Positions 9,226-19,798 of a DNA stretch of 64,000 nt are shown one piece after another (position 1 is the stretch's first letter; each line of letters opens with the position of its first letter). The stretch is taken from contig NC_083645.1 of the NCBI RefSeq assembly GCF_963576545.1, positions 5,232,930-5,296,929 on the forward strand, read 5' to 3'. This DNA is from Limanda limanda. Lineage: Eukaryota; Chordata; Actinopteri; Pleuronectiformes; Pleuronectidae. The notes under the pieces were generated by a model. It was not told the DNA's origin and ran no database searches. It was given only the letters and a program-made list of their open reading frames with translations. The position numbers and the translations under genes are program-made.

Positions 9226-9374
9226 CCACTTCCTGTAATCTGATAGGGGCGTGGCCTAAGACAGCTACCCCGATTTATATGTATTTGTTTGATCTTGTTT
9301 TCCAACCCTTCCCTCTGTTCACAGAAAGAAGATTGGTTTGCAAGATCAGACTACCTATGTCATGAAAGCACATG

Positions 9375-9448
9375 CGTCCCTGGGTGGGCTTGAACCACCA
9401 TCCTTTCGGTTAACAGCCGAACTCGCTAACCAATTGCGCCACAGAGAC
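9375..9448 (-). tRNA. tRNA-Asn-GTT: tRNA-Asn (GTT), C25>A (subtype D)
   Basis: C25>A gives a G10-A25 mismatch at the end of the D-stem. No TTTT before the next tRNA gene 149 bp downstream. Confidence 0.88.
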
Positions 9449-9762
9449 CCCTTACTTTTGTCTGATAGGGGAGTGGCCTAAGACAGCTACCCCGATTTAC
9501 ATGGATTTCTTTGATCTGGTTTTGCATATTACATTTACAAATAAAGCTTGTCAATACACAGGGTTCTTAAAGTCTCCTGCTGGATTTTTCTAATTAAAAA
9601 TAGATAACTAAGGACTTCTTGAAAGAACAGGTGTGAAATGCTGTCTATTTCGCTGCCTTGTTGTTCCATGAGTTTCATCATATGTTTTTCCAACCCTTCC
9701 CTATGTTCACAGAAAGAAGATTGGTTTTCAAGATCAAACTACCGCTTCTATAAAAGCAGATG

Positions 9763-9836
9763 CGTCCCTGGGTGGGCTTGAACCACCATCCTTTCAGTTA
9801 ACAGCTGAACTCGCTAACCAAATGCCCCACAGAGAC
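9763..9836 (-). tRNA. tRNA-Asn-GTT: tRNA-Asn (GTT), subtype B with A15>U
   Basis: Subtype B changes plus A15>U in box A. TTTT starts 7 nt past the 3' end. Confidence 0.75.
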
Positions 9837-10148
9837 CCACTTCCTGTAATCTGATAGGGGCGTGGCCTAAGACAGCTACCCCGATTTATATGGATTTGTT
9901 TGATCTCGTTTGCAAATTGCATTTTAAATAAAAGCTTGTCAATACAGAAGCTTCTTAACGTGTCCTGCTGGATTTTTCTAATTAAAAATAGATAACTAAG
10001 GACTTCTTGAAAGAACAGGTGTGAAATGCTGTCTATTTCGCTGCCTTGTTGTTCCATGAGTTTCATCATGTTTTTCCAACCCTTCCCTATGTTCACAGAA
10101 AGAAGATTAGTTTTCAAGATCAAACTAACTATTCTATAAAAGCACATG

Positions 10149-10222
10149 CGTCCCTGGGTGGGCTTGAACCACCATCCTTTCGGTTAACAGCCGAACGCGC
10201 TAACCATTTGTGCCACAGAGAC
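10149..10222 (-). tRNA. tRNA-Asn-GTT: tRNA-Asn (GTT), G12>A and U16>A variant
   Basis: G12>A breaks the 12:23 pair; U16>A lies in the D-loop. TTTT starts 7 nt past the 3' end. Confidence 0.82.
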
Positions 10223-10371
10223 CCACTTCCTGTAATCTGATAGGGGCGTGGCCTAAAACAGCTACCCCGATTTATATGTATTTGTTTGATCTTGTTTTCC
10301 AACCCTTCCCTCTGTTCACAGAAAGAAGATTGGTTTTCAAGATCAGACTACCTATGTCATGAAAGCACATG

Positions 10372-10445
10372 CGTCCCTGGGTGGGCTTGAACCACCATCC
10401 TTTCGGTTAACAGCCGAATGCGCTAACCAATTGCGCCACAGAAAA
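10372..10445 (-). tRNA. tRNA-Asn-like (GTT), subtype H with TTTT at its 5' end
   Basis: First of the subtype H copies. G1>U, C3>U and G26>A. The 5' end becomes TTTTCTG, so U1 no longer pairs with C72 and a Pol III stop signal sits on the first four bases of the gene. Probably silent or a pseudogene. No TTTT between its 3' end and the next gene. Confidence 0.7.
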
Positions 10446-10759
10446 CCCTTACTTTTGTCTGATAGGGGAGTGGCCTAAGACAGCTACCCTGATTTATATG
10501 GATTTGTTTGATCTCGTTTTGCATATTGCATTTTCAAACAAAGCTTGTCAAAACAGAAGGCTATTAATGTCTCCTGCTGGCTTATTCTAATTAAAAATAG
10601 ATAACTAAGGACTTCTTGAAAGAACAGGTGTATAATGCTGTCTATTTCGTTGCCTGCTTGCTCCATGAGTTTCACCATATGGCGTTCCAACCCTTCCCTA
10701 TGTTCACAGAAAGAAGATTGGTTTTCAAGATCAAACTACCGCTTCTATAAAAGCAGATG

Positions 10760-10833
10760 CGTCCCTGGGTGGGCTTGAACCACCATCCTTTCAGTTAACA
10801 GCTGAACTCGCTAACCAATTGCCCCACAGAGAC
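10760..10833 (-). tRNA. tRNA-Asn-GTT: tRNA-Asn (GTT), subtype B
   Basis: Standard subtype B changes. TTTT starts 7 nt past the 3' end. Confidence 0.8.
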
Positions 10834-11148
10834 CCCCTTCCTGTAATCTGATAGGGGCGTGGCCTAAGACAGCTACCCCGATTTACATGGATTTGTTTGA
10901 TCTGGTTTTGCATATTACATTTACAAATAAAGCTTGTCAATACACAGGGTTCTTAAAGTCTCCTGCTGGATTTTTCTAATTAAAAATAGATAACTAAGGA
11001 CTTCTTGAAAGAACAGGTGTATAATGCTGTCTATTTCGTTGCCTGCTTGTTCCGTGAGTTTCATCATACAGTTTTCCAACCCTTCCCTCTGTTCACAGAA
11101 AGAAGATTGGTTTTCAAAATCAGACTACCTATGTCATGAAAGCACATG

Positions 11149-11222
11149 CGTCCCTGGGTGGGCTTGAACCACCATCCTTTCGGTTAACAGCCGAACGCGC
11201 TAACCAATTGCGCCACAGAGCA
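11149..11222 (-). tRNA. tRNA-Asn-GTT: tRNA-Asn (GTT), altered first two bases
   Basis: Consensus except at the 5' end, where G1>U and U2>G open the first two acceptor pairs. Nearest TTTT is 29 nt past the 3' end. Confidence 0.8.
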
Positions 11223-11535
11223 CCTTACTTTTGTCTGATAGGGGAGTGGCCTAAGACAGCTACCCCGATTTACATGGATTTGTTTGATCTGGTTTTGCAT
11301 ATTACATTTACAAATAAAGCTTGTCAATACACAGGGTTCTTAAAGTCTCCTGCTGGATTTTTCTAATTAAAAATAGATAACTAGGGACTTCTTGAAAGAA
11401 CAGGTGTATAATGCTGTCTATTTCGTTGCCTGCTTGCTCCATGAGTTTCACCATATGGCATTCCAACCCTTCCCTATGTTCACAGAAAGAAGATTGGTTT
11501 TCAAGATCAAACTACCGCTTCTATAAAAGCAGATG

Positions 11536-11609
11536 CGTCCCTGGGTGGGCTTGAACCACCATCCTTTCAGTTAACAGCTGAACTCGCTAACCAATTGCCC
11601 CACAGAGAC
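11536..11609 (-). tRNA. tRNA-Asn-GTT: tRNA-Asn (GTT), subtype B
   Basis: Duplicate of the gene at 7621. TTTT starts 7 nt past the 3' end. Confidence 0.8.
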
Positions 11610-11924
11610 CCCCTTCCTGTAATCTGATAGGGGCGTGGCCTAAGACAGCTACCCCGATTTATATGGATTTGTTTGATCTCGTTTTGCATATTGCATTTAC
11701 AAATAAAGCTTGTCAATGCAGAAGCTTGTTAAAGTCTCCTACTGGATTTTTCTAATTAAAAATAGATAACTAAGGACTTCTTGAAAGAACAGGTGTATAA
11801 TGCTGTCTATTTCGTTGCCTGCTTGTTCCGTGAGTTTCATCATACAGTTTTCCAACCCTTCCCTCTGTTCACAGAAAGAAGAATGGTTTTCAAAATCAGA
11901 CTACTTATGTCATGAAAGCACATG

Positions 11925-11975
11925 CGTCCCTAGGTGGGCTTGAACCACCATCCTAACCATTTGCGCCACAGAGAC
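11925..11975 (-). pseudogene. tRNA-Asn with anticodon arm deleted
   Basis: Same 23-bp deletion as at 8010, with an extra U16>A. It marks the second copy of the 3.9-kb duplication. Confidence 0.93.
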
Positions 11976-12289
11976 CCCTTACTTTTGTCTGATAGGGGGG
12001 TGGCCTAAGACAGCTACCCCGATTTATATGGATTTGTTTGATCTCGTTTTGCATATTGCATTTTAAATAAAAGCTTGTCAATACAGAAGCTTCTTAACGT
12101 GTCCTGCTGGATTTTTCTAATTAAAAATAGATAACTAAGGACTTCTTGAAAGAACAGGTGTGAAATGCTGTCTATTTCGCTGCCTTGTTGTTCCATGAGT
12201 TTCATCATATGTTTTTCCAACCCTTCCCTATGTTCACAGAAAGAAGATTGGTTTTCAAGATCAAACTACCGCTTCTATAAAAGCAGATG

Positions 12290-12363
12290 CGTCCCTGGGT
12301 GGGCTTGAACCACCATCCTTTCAGTTAACAGCTGAACTCGCTAACCAATTGCCCCACAGAGAC
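12290..12363 (-). tRNA. tRNA-Asn-GTT: tRNA-Asn (GTT), subtype B
   Basis: Duplicate of the gene at 8375. TTTT starts 7 nt past the 3' end. Confidence 0.8.
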
Positions 12364-12678
12364 CCCCTTCCTGTAATCTGATAGGGGCGTGGCCTAAGAC
12401 AGCTACCCCGATTTATATTGATTTGTTTGATCTCGTTTTGCATATTGCATTTACAAATAAAGCTTGTCAATGCAGAAGCTTGTTAAAGTCTCCTACTGGA
12501 TTTTTCTAATTAAAAATAGATAACTAAGGACTTCTTGAAAGAACAGGTGTAAAAGGCTGTCTATTTAGCTGCCTTGTTGTTCCATGAGTTTCATCATATG
12601 TTTTTCCAACCCTTCACTATGTTCAAAGAAAGAAGATTAGTTTTCAAGATCAAACTAACTATTCTATAAAAGCACATG

Positions 12679-12752
12679 CGTCCCTGGGTGGGCTTGAACC
12701 ACCATCCTTTCGGTTAACAGCCGAACGCGCTAACCAATTGCGCCACAGAGAC
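12679..12752 (-). tRNA. tRNA-Asn-GTT: tRNA-Asn (GTT), consensus copy
   Basis: Matches the consensus. TTTT starts 7 nt past the 3' end. Confidence 0.95.
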
Positions 12753-13066
12753 CCCTTACTTTTGTCTGATAGGGGAGTGGCCTAAGACAGCTACCCCGAT
12801 TTATATGGATTTGTTTGATCTCGTTTTGCATATTGCATTTTAAATCAAAGCTTGTCAATACAGAAGCTTCTTAAAGTGTCCTGCTGGATTTTTCTAATTA
12901 AAAATAGATAACTATGGACTTCTTGAAAGAACAGGTGTAAAATGCTGTCTATTTCGCTGCCTTGTTGTTCCATGAGTTTCATCATATGTTTTTCCAACCC
13001 TTCCCTATGTTCACAGAAAGAAGATTAGTTTTCAAGATCAAACTAACTATTCTATAAAAGCACACG

Positions 13067-13140
13067 CGTCCCTGGGTGGGCTTGAACCACCATCCTTTCG
13101 GTTAACAGCCGAACACGCTAACCAATTGCGCCACAGAGAC
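13067..13140 (-). tRNA. tRNA-Asn-GTT: tRNA-Asn (GTT), C25>U (subtype C)
   Basis: Only C25>U. TTTT starts 7 nt past the 3' end. Confidence 0.92.
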
Positions 13141-13289
13141 CCACTTCCTGTAATCTGATAGGGGCGTGGCCTAAGACAGCTACCCCGATTTATATGTATT
13201 TGTTTGATCTTGTTTTCCAACCCTTCCCTCTGTTCACAGAAAGAAGATTGGTTTGCAAGATCAGACTACCTATGTCATGAAAGCACATG

Positions 13290-13363
13290 CGTCCCTGGGT
13301 GGGCTTGAACCACCATCCTTTCGGTTAACAGCCGAACTCGCTAACCAATTGCGCCACAGAGAC
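13290..13363 (-). tRNA. tRNA-Asn-GTT: tRNA-Asn (GTT), C25>A (subtype D)
   Basis: Only C25>A. No TTTT before the next tRNA gene 149 bp downstream. Confidence 0.88.
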
Positions 13364-13677
13364 CCCTTACTTTTGTCTGATAGGGGAGTGGCCTAAGACA
13401 GCTACCCCGATTTACATGGATTTCTTTGATCTGGTTTTGCATATTACATTTACAAATAAAGCTTGTCAATACACAGGGTTCTTAAAGTCTCCTGCTGGAT
13501 TTTTCTAATTAAAAATAGATAACTAAGGACTTCTTGAAAGAACAGGTGTGAAATGCTGTCTATTTCGCTGCCTTGTTGTTCCATGAGTTTCATCATATGT
13601 TTTTCCAACCCTTCCCTATGTTCACAGAAAGAAGATTGGTTTTCAAGATCAAACTACCGCTTCTATAAAAGCAGATG

Positions 13678-13751
13678 CGTCCCTGGGTGGGCTTGAACCA
13701 CCATCCTTTCAGTTAACAGCTGAACTCGCTAACCAAATGCCCCACAGAGAC
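13678..13751 (-). tRNA. tRNA-Asn-GTT: tRNA-Asn (GTT), subtype B with A15>U
   Basis: Duplicate of the gene at 9763. TTTT starts 7 nt past the 3' end. Confidence 0.75.
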
Positions 13752-14063
13752 CCACTTCCTGTAATCTGATAGGGGCGTGGCCTAAGACAGCTACCCCGAT
13801 TTATATGGATTTGTTTGATCTCGTTTGCAAATTGCATTTTAAATAAAAGCTTGTCAATACAGAAGCTTCTTAACGTGTCCTGCTGGATTTTTCTAATTAA
13901 AAATAGATAACTAAGGACTTCTTGAAAGAACAGGTGTGAAATGCTGTCTATTTCGCTGCCTTGTTGTTCCATGAGTTTCATCATGTTTTTCCAACCCTTC
14001 CCTATGTTCACAGAAAGAAGATTAGTTTTCAAGATCAAACTAACTATTCTATAAAAGCACATG

Positions 14064-14137
14064 CGTCCCTGGGTGGGCTTGAACCACCATCCTTTCGGTT
14101 AACAGCCGAACGCGCTAACCATTTGTGCCACAGAGAC
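14064..14137 (-). tRNA. tRNA-Asn-GTT: tRNA-Asn (GTT), G12>A and U16>A variant
   Basis: Duplicate of the gene at 10149. TTTT starts 7 nt past the 3' end. Confidence 0.82.
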
Positions 14138-14286
14138 CCACTTCCTGTAATCTGATAGGGGCGTGGCCTAAAACAGCTACCCCGATTTATATGTATTTGT
14201 TTGATCTTGTTTTCCAACCCTTCCCTCTGTTCACAGAAAGAAGATTGGTTTTCAAGATCAGACTACCTATGTCATGAAAGCACATG

Positions 14287-14360
14287 CGTCCCTGGGTGGG
14301 CTTGAACCACCATCCTTTCGGTTAACAGCCGAATGCGCTAACCAATTGCGCCACAGAAAA
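14287..14360 (-). tRNA. tRNA-Asn-like (GTT), subtype H with TTTT at its 5' end
   Basis: Duplicate of the gene at 10372, with G1>U, C3>U and G26>A. No TTTT between its 3' end and the next gene. Confidence 0.7.
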
Positions 14361-14674
14361 CCCTTACTTTTGTCTGATAGGGGAGTGGCCTAAGACAGCT
14401 ACCCTGATTTATATGGATTTGTTTGATCTCGTTTTGCATATTGCATTTTCAAACAAAGCTTGTCAAAACAGAAGGCTATTAATGTCTCCTGCTGGCTTAT
14501 TCTAATTAAAAATAGATAACTAAGGACTTCTTGAAAGAACAGGTGTATAATGCTGTCTATTTCGTTGCCTGCTTGCTCCATGAGTTTCACCATATGGCGT
14601 TCCAACCCTTCCCTATGTTCACAGAAAGAAGATTGGTTTTCAAGATCAAACTACCGCTTCTATAAAAGCAGATG

Positions 14675-14748
14675 CGTCCCTGGGTGGGCTTGAACCACCA
14701 TCCTTTCAGTTAACAGCTGAACTCGCTAACCAATTGCCCCACAGAGAC
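14675..14748 (-). tRNA. tRNA-Asn-GTT: tRNA-Asn (GTT), subtype B
   Basis: Standard subtype B changes. TTTT starts 7 nt past the 3' end. Confidence 0.8.
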
Positions 14749-15063
14749 CCCCTTCCTGTAATCTGATAGGGGCGTGGCCTAAGACAGCTACCCCGATTTA
14801 CATGGATTTGTTTGATCTGGTTTTGCATATTACATTTACAAATAAAGCTTGTCAATACACAGGGTTCTTAAAGTCTCCTGCTGGATTTTTCTAATTAAAA
14901 ATAGATAACTAAGGACTTCTTGAAAGAACAGGTGTATAATGCTGTCTATTTCGTTGCCTGCTTGTTCCGTGAGTTTCATCATACAGTTTTCCAACCCTTC
15001 CCTCTGTTCACAGAAAGAAGATTGGTTTTCAAAATCAGACTACCTATGTCATGAAAGCACATG

Positions 15064-15137
15064 CGTCCCTGGGTGGGCTTGAACCACCATCCTTTCGGTT
15101 AACAGCCGAACGCGCTAACCAATTGCGCCACAGAGAC
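15064..15137 (-). tRNA. tRNA-Asn-GTT: tRNA-Asn (GTT), consensus copy
   Basis: Matches the consensus. Nearest TTTT is 29 nt past the 3' end. Confidence 0.95.
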
Positions 15138-15451
15138 GCCTTACTTTTGTCTGATAGGGGAGTGGCCTAAGACAGCTACCCCGATTTACATGGATTTGTT
15201 TGATCTGGTTTTGCATATTACATTTACAAATAAAGCTTGTCAATACACAGGGTTCTTAAAGTCTCCTGCTGGATTTTTCTAATTAAAAATAGATAACTAG
15301 GGACTTCTTGAAAGAACAGGTGTATAATGCTGTCTATTTCGTTGCCTGCTTGCTCCATGAGTTTCACCATATGGCGTTCCAACCCTTCCCTATGTTCACA
15401 GAAAGAAGATTGGTTTTCAAGATCAAACTACCGCTTCTATAAAAGCAGATG

Positions 15452-15525
15452 CGTCCCTGGGTGGGCTTGAACCACCATCCTTTCAGTTAACAGCTGAACT
15501 CGCTAACCAATTGCCCCACAGAGAC
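15452..15525 (-). tRNA. tRNA-Asn-GTT: tRNA-Asn (GTT), subtype B
   Basis: Standard subtype B changes. TTTT starts 7 nt past the 3' end. Confidence 0.8.
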
Positions 15526-15840
15526 CCCCTTCCTGTAATCTGATAGGGGCGTGGCCTAAGACAGCTACCCCAATTTATATGGATTTGTTTGATCTCGTTT
15601 TGCATATTGCATTTACAAATAAAGCTTGTCAATGCAGAAGCTTGTTAAAGTCTCCTACTGGATTTTTCTAATTAAAAATAGATAACTAAGGACTTCTTGA
15701 AAGAACAGGTGTAAAAGGCTGTCTATTTAGCTGCCTTGTTGTTCCATGAGTTTCATCATATGTTTTTCCAACCCTTCCCTATGTTCACAGAAAGAAGATT
15801 AGTTTTCAAGATCAAACTAACTATTCTATAAAAGCACATG

Positions 15841-15914
15841 CGTCCCTGGGTGGGCTTGAACCACCATCCTTTCGGTTAACAGCCGAACGCGCTAACCAAT
15901 TGCGCCACAGAGAC
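15841..15914 (-). tRNA. tRNA-Asn-GTT: tRNA-Asn (GTT), consensus copy
   Basis: Matches the consensus. TTTT starts 7 nt past the 3' end. Confidence 0.95.
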
Positions 15915-16063
15915 CCACTTCCTGTAATCTGATAGGGGCGTGACCTAAGACAGCTACCCCGATTTATATGTATTTGTTTGATCTTGTTTTCCAACCCTTC
16001 CCTCTGTTCACAGAAAGAAGATTGGTTTACAAGATCAGACTACCTATGTCATGAAAGCACATG

Positions 16064-16137
16064 CGTCCCTGGGTGGGCTTGAACCACCATCCTTTTGGTT
16101 AACAGCCGAACGCGCTAACCAATTGCGCCACAGAGAC
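16064..16137 (-). tRNA. tRNA-Asn-GTT: tRNA-Asn (GTT), G41>A variant
   Basis: G41>A breaks the 29:41 pair in the anticodon stem. No TTTT before the next tRNA gene 149 bp downstream. Confidence 0.82.
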
Positions 16138-16451
16138 CCCTTACTTTTGTCTGATAGGGGAGTGGCCTAAGACAGCTACCCCGATTTATATGGATTTGTT
16201 TGATCTCGTTTTGCATATTGCATTTTCAATCAAAGCTTGTCAATACAGAAGCTTCTTAAAGTGTCCTGCTGGATTTTTCTAATTAAAAATAGATAACTAA
16301 GGTCTTCTTGAAAGAACAGGTGTGAAATGCTGTCTATTTCGCTGCCTTGTTGTTCCATGAGTTTCATCATATGTTTTTCCAACCCTTCCCTATGTTCACA
16401 GAAAGAAGATTAGTTTTCAAGATCAAACTAACTATTCTATAAAAGCACATG

Positions 16452-16525
16452 CGTCCCTGGGTGGGCTTGAACCACCATCCTTTCGGTTAACAGCCGAACG
16501 CGCTAACCAATTGCGCCACAGAGAC
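16452..16525 (-). tRNA. tRNA-Asn-GTT: tRNA-Asn (GTT), consensus copy
   Basis: Matches the consensus. TTTT starts 7 nt past the 3' end. Confidence 0.95.
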
Positions 16526-16674
16526 CCACTTCCTGTAATCTGATAGGGGCGTGACCTAAGACAGCTACCCCGATTTATATGTATTTGTTTGATCTTGTTT
16601 TCCAACCCTTCCCTCTGTTCACAGAAAGAAGATTGGTTTACAAGATCAGACTACCTATGTCATGAAAGCACATG

Positions 16675-16748
16675 CGTCCCTGGGTGGGCTTGAACCACCA
16701 TCCTTTTGGTTAACAGCCGAACGCGCTAACCAATTGCGCCACAGAGAC
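16675..16748 (-). tRNA. tRNA-Asn-GTT: tRNA-Asn (GTT), G41>A variant
   Basis: Duplicate of the gene at 16064. No TTTT before the next tRNA gene 149 bp downstream. Confidence 0.82.
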
Positions 16749-17062
16749 CCCTTACTTTTGTCTGATAGGGGAGTGGCCTAAGACAGCTACCCCGATTTAT
16801 ATGGATTTGTTTGATCTCGTTTTGCATATTGCATTTTCAATCAAAGCTTGTCAATACAGAAGCTTCTTAAAGTGTCCTGCTGGATTTTTCTAATTAAAAA
16901 TAGATAACTAAGGTCTTCTTGAAAGAACAGGTGTGAAATGCTGTCTATTTCGCTGCCTTGTTGTTCCATGAGTTTCATCATATGTTTTTCCAACCCTTCC
17001 CTATGTTCACAGAAAGAAGATTAGTTTTCAAGATCAGACTACCTATGTCATGAAAGCACATG

Positions 17063-17113
17063 CGTCCCTGGGTGGGCTTGAACCACCATCCTTTCGGTTA
17101 ACAGCCGAACGCG
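17063..17113 (-). pseudogene. truncated tRNA-Asn, 3' part only
   Basis: Same breakpoint as at 6477; followed after 145 bp by the next tRNA. Confidence 0.9.
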
Positions 17114-17207
17114 TGAGTTTCATCATACAGTTTTCCAACCCTTCCCTCTGTTCACAGAAAGAAGATTGGTTTTCAAGATCAAACTAACTATTCTATAAAA
17201 GCACACG

Positions 17208-17281
17208 CGTCCCTGGGTGGGCTTGAACCACCATCCTTTCGGTTAACAGCCGAACACGCTAACCAATTGCGCCACAGAGAC
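17208..17281 (-). tRNA. tRNA-Asn-GTT: tRNA-Asn (GTT), C25>U (subtype C)
   Basis: Only C25>U. TTTT starts 7 nt past the 3' end. Confidence 0.92.
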
Positions 17282-17430
17282 CCACTTCCTGTAATCTGAT
17301 AGGGGCGTGGCCTAAGACAGCTACCCCGATTTATATGTATTTGTTTGATCTTGTTTTCCAACCCTTCCCTCTGTTCACAGAAAGAAGATTGGTTTGCAAG
17401 ATCAAACTAACTATTCTATAAAAGCACACG

Positions 17431-17504
17431 CGTCCCTGGGTGGGCTTGAACCACCATCCTTTCGGTTAACAGCCGAACTCGCTAACCAATTGCGCCACAG
17501 AGAC
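17431..17504 (-). tRNA. tRNA-Asn-GTT: tRNA-Asn (GTT), C25>A (subtype D)
   Basis: Only C25>A. Unusual for the upstream member of a short pair, its 3' flank has TTTT at 7 nt. Confidence 0.88.
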
Positions 17505-17741
17505 CCCTTACTTTTGTCTGATAGGGGAGTGGCCTAAGACAGCTACCCCGATTTACATGGATTTCTTTGATCTGGTTTTGCATATTACATTTACAAATAA
17601 AGCTTGTCAATACACAGGGTTCTTAAAGTCTCCTGCTGGATTTTTCTAATTAAAAATAGATAACTAAGGACTTCTTGTAAGAACAGGTGTGAAATGCTGT
17701 CTATTTCGCTGCCTTGTTGTTCCATGAGTTTCATCATATGT

Positions 17742-17800
17742 TTGAACCACCATCCTTTCAGTTAACAGCTGAACTCGCTAACCAATTGCCCCACAGAGAC
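17742..17800 (-). pseudogene. truncated tRNA-Asn subtype B, 5' part only
   Basis: The 5' 59 nt of a subtype B tRNA, ending in the T-loop, are joined to a spacer after CATATG. The 3' acceptor strand and the 3' T-stem are missing. This is the reverse of the common truncation, which keeps the 3' part. Confidence 0.88.
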
Positions 17801-17949
17801 CCACTTCCTGTAATCTGATAGGGGCGTGGCCTAAGACAGCTACCCCGATTTATATGTATTTGTTTGATCTTGTTTTCCAACCCTTCCCTCTGTTCACAGA
17901 AAGAAGATTGGTTTGCAAGATCAGACTACCTATGTCATGAAAGCACATG

Positions 17950-18023
17950 CGTCCCTGGGTGGGCTTGAACCACCATCCTTTCGGTTAACAGCCGAACTCG
18001 CTAACCAATTGCCCCACAGAGAC
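17950..18023 (-). tRNA. tRNA-Asn-GTT: tRNA-Asn (GTT), recombinant of B and D subtypes
   Basis: It has the B-type D-stem (C11>G, C25>A) with the consensus 30:40 pair, so it looks like an exchange inside the tRNA. No TTTT before the tRNA fragment 149 bp downstream. Confidence 0.8.
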
Positions 18024-18335
18024 CCACTTCCTGTAATCTGATAGGGGCGTGGCCTAAGACAGCTACCCCGATTTATATGGATTTGTTTGATCTCGTTTGC
18101 AAATTGCATTTTAAATAAAAGCTTGTCAATACAGAAGCTTCTTAACGTGTCCTGCTGGATTTTTCTAATTAAAAATAGATAACTAAGGACTTCTTGAAAG
18201 AACAGGTGTGAAATGCTGTCTATTTCGCTGCCTTGTTGTTCCATGAGTTTCATCATGTTTTTCCAACCCTTCCCTATGTTCACAGAAAGAAGATTAGTTT
18301 TCAAGATCAAACTAACTATTCTATAAAAGCACATG

Positions 18336-18409
18336 CGTCCCTGGGTGGGCTTGAACCACCATCCTTTCGGTTAACAGCCGAACGCGCTAACCAATTGTGC
18401 CACAGAGAT
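18336..18409 (-). tRNA. tRNA-Asn-GTT: tRNA-Asn (GTT), G1>A and G12>A variant
   Basis: G1>A breaks the 1:72 pair; G12>A breaks 12:23. TTTT starts 7 nt past the 3' end. Confidence 0.75.
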
Positions 18410-18558
18410 CCACTTCCTGTAATCTGATAGGGGCGTGGCCTAAAACAGCTACCCCGATTTATATGTATTTGTTTGATCTTGTTTTCCAACCCTTCCCTCT
18501 GTTCACAGAAAGAAGATTGGTTTTCAAGATCAGACTACCTATGTCATGAAAGCACATG

Positions 18559-18632
18559 CGTCCCTGGGTGGGCTTGAACCACCATCCTTTCGGTTAACAG
18601 CCGAATGCGCTAACCAATTGCGCCACAGAAAA
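18559..18632 (-). tRNA. tRNA-Asn-like (GTT), subtype H with TTTT at its 5' end
   Basis: G1>U, C3>U, G26>A. No TTTT between its 3' end and the next gene. Confidence 0.7.
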
Positions 18633-18946
18633 CCCTTACTTTTGTCTGATAGGGGAGTGGCCTAAGACAGCTACCCTGATTTATATGGATTTGTTTGATC
18701 TCGTTTTGCATATTGCATTTTCAAACAAAGCTTGTCAAAACAGAAGGCTATTAATGTCTCCTGCTGGCTTATTCTAATTAAAAATAGATAACTAAGGACT
18801 TCTTGAAAGAACAGGTGTATAATGCTGTCTATTTCGTTGCCTGCTTGCTCCATGAGTTTCACCATATGGCGTTCCAACCCTTCCCTATGTTCACAGAAAG
18901 AAGATTGGTTTTCAAGATCAAACTACCGCTTCTATAAAAGCAGATG

Positions 18947-19020
18947 CGTCCCTGGGTGGGCTTGAACCACCATCCTTTCAGTTAACAGCTGAACTCGCTA
19001 ACCAATTGCCCCACAGAGAC
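18947..19020 (-). tRNA. tRNA-Asn-GTT: tRNA-Asn (GTT), subtype B
   Basis: Standard subtype B changes. TTTT starts 7 nt past the 3' end. Confidence 0.8.
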
Positions 19021-19335
19021 CCCCTTCCTGTAATCTGATAGGGGCGTGGCCTAAGACAGCTACCCCGATTTACATGGATTTGTTTGATCTGGTTTTGCAT
19101 ATTACATTTACAAATAAAGCTTGTCAATACACAGGGTTCTTAAAGTCTCCTGCTGGATTTTTCTAATTAAAAATAGATAACTAGGGACTTCTTGAAAGAA
19201 CAGGTGTATAATGCTGTCTATTTCGTTGCCTGCTTGCTCCATGAGTTTCACCATATGGCGTTCCAACCCTTCCCTATGTTCACAGAAAGAAGATTGGTTT
19301 TCAAGATCAAACTACCGCTTCTATAAAAGCAGATG

Positions 19336-19409
19336 CGTCCCTGGGTGGGCTTGAACCACCATCCTTTCAGTTAACAGCTGAACTCGCTAACCAATTGCCC
19401 CACAGAGAC
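19336..19409 (-). tRNA. tRNA-Asn-GTT: tRNA-Asn (GTT), subtype B
   Basis: Standard subtype B changes. TTTT starts 7 nt past the 3' end. It follows another B copy directly. Confidence 0.8.
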
Positions 19410-19724
19410 CCCCTTCCTGTAATCTGATAGGGGCGTGGCCTAAGACAGCTACCCCGATTTATATGGATTTGTTTGATCTCGTTTTGCATATTGCATTTAC
19501 AAATAAAGCTTGTCAATGCAGAAGCTTGTTAAAGTCTCCTACTGGATTTTTCTAATTAAAAATAGATAACTAAGGACTTCTTGAAAGAACAGGTGTATAA
19601 TGCTGTCTATTTCGTTGCCTGCTTGTTCCGTGAGTTTCATCATACAGTTTTCCAACCCTTCCCTCTGTTCACAGAAAGAAGATTGGTTTTCAAAATCAGA
19701 CTACCTATGTCATGAAAGCACATG

Positions 19725-19798
19725 CGTCCCTGGGTGGGCTTGAACCACCATCCTTTCGGTTAACAGCCGAACGCGCTAACCAATTGCGCCACAGAGAC
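19725..19798 (-). tRNA. tRNA-Asn-GTT: tRNA-Asn (GTT), consensus copy
   Basis: Matches the consensus. Nearest TTTT is 29 nt past the 3' end. Confidence 0.95.

Larger units (their letters stand above)
7621..15451. repeat. higher-order tandem duplication, period about 3,915 bp
   Basis: Eleven consecutive tRNA loci from 7621 to 11222 recur in the same order from 11536 to 15137, including the anticodon-arm deletion, the A15>U B copy and subtype H. Parts recur again at about 18336-20186 and 25218-27068. End points are approximate. Confidence 0.9.
15841..17062. repeat. 611-bp two-gene tandem duplication
   Basis: A consensus gene plus a G41>A gene recur at 16452 and 16675 with nearly identical spacers, including a shared GGTCTTCTTG change. 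Confidence 0.9.

Noticed and set aside
16064..16137. TTTT inside G41>A tRNAs as an internal Pol III stop
   Set aside because: The T-run is on the plus strand; the transcribed strand reads AAAA, which does not stop Pol III.
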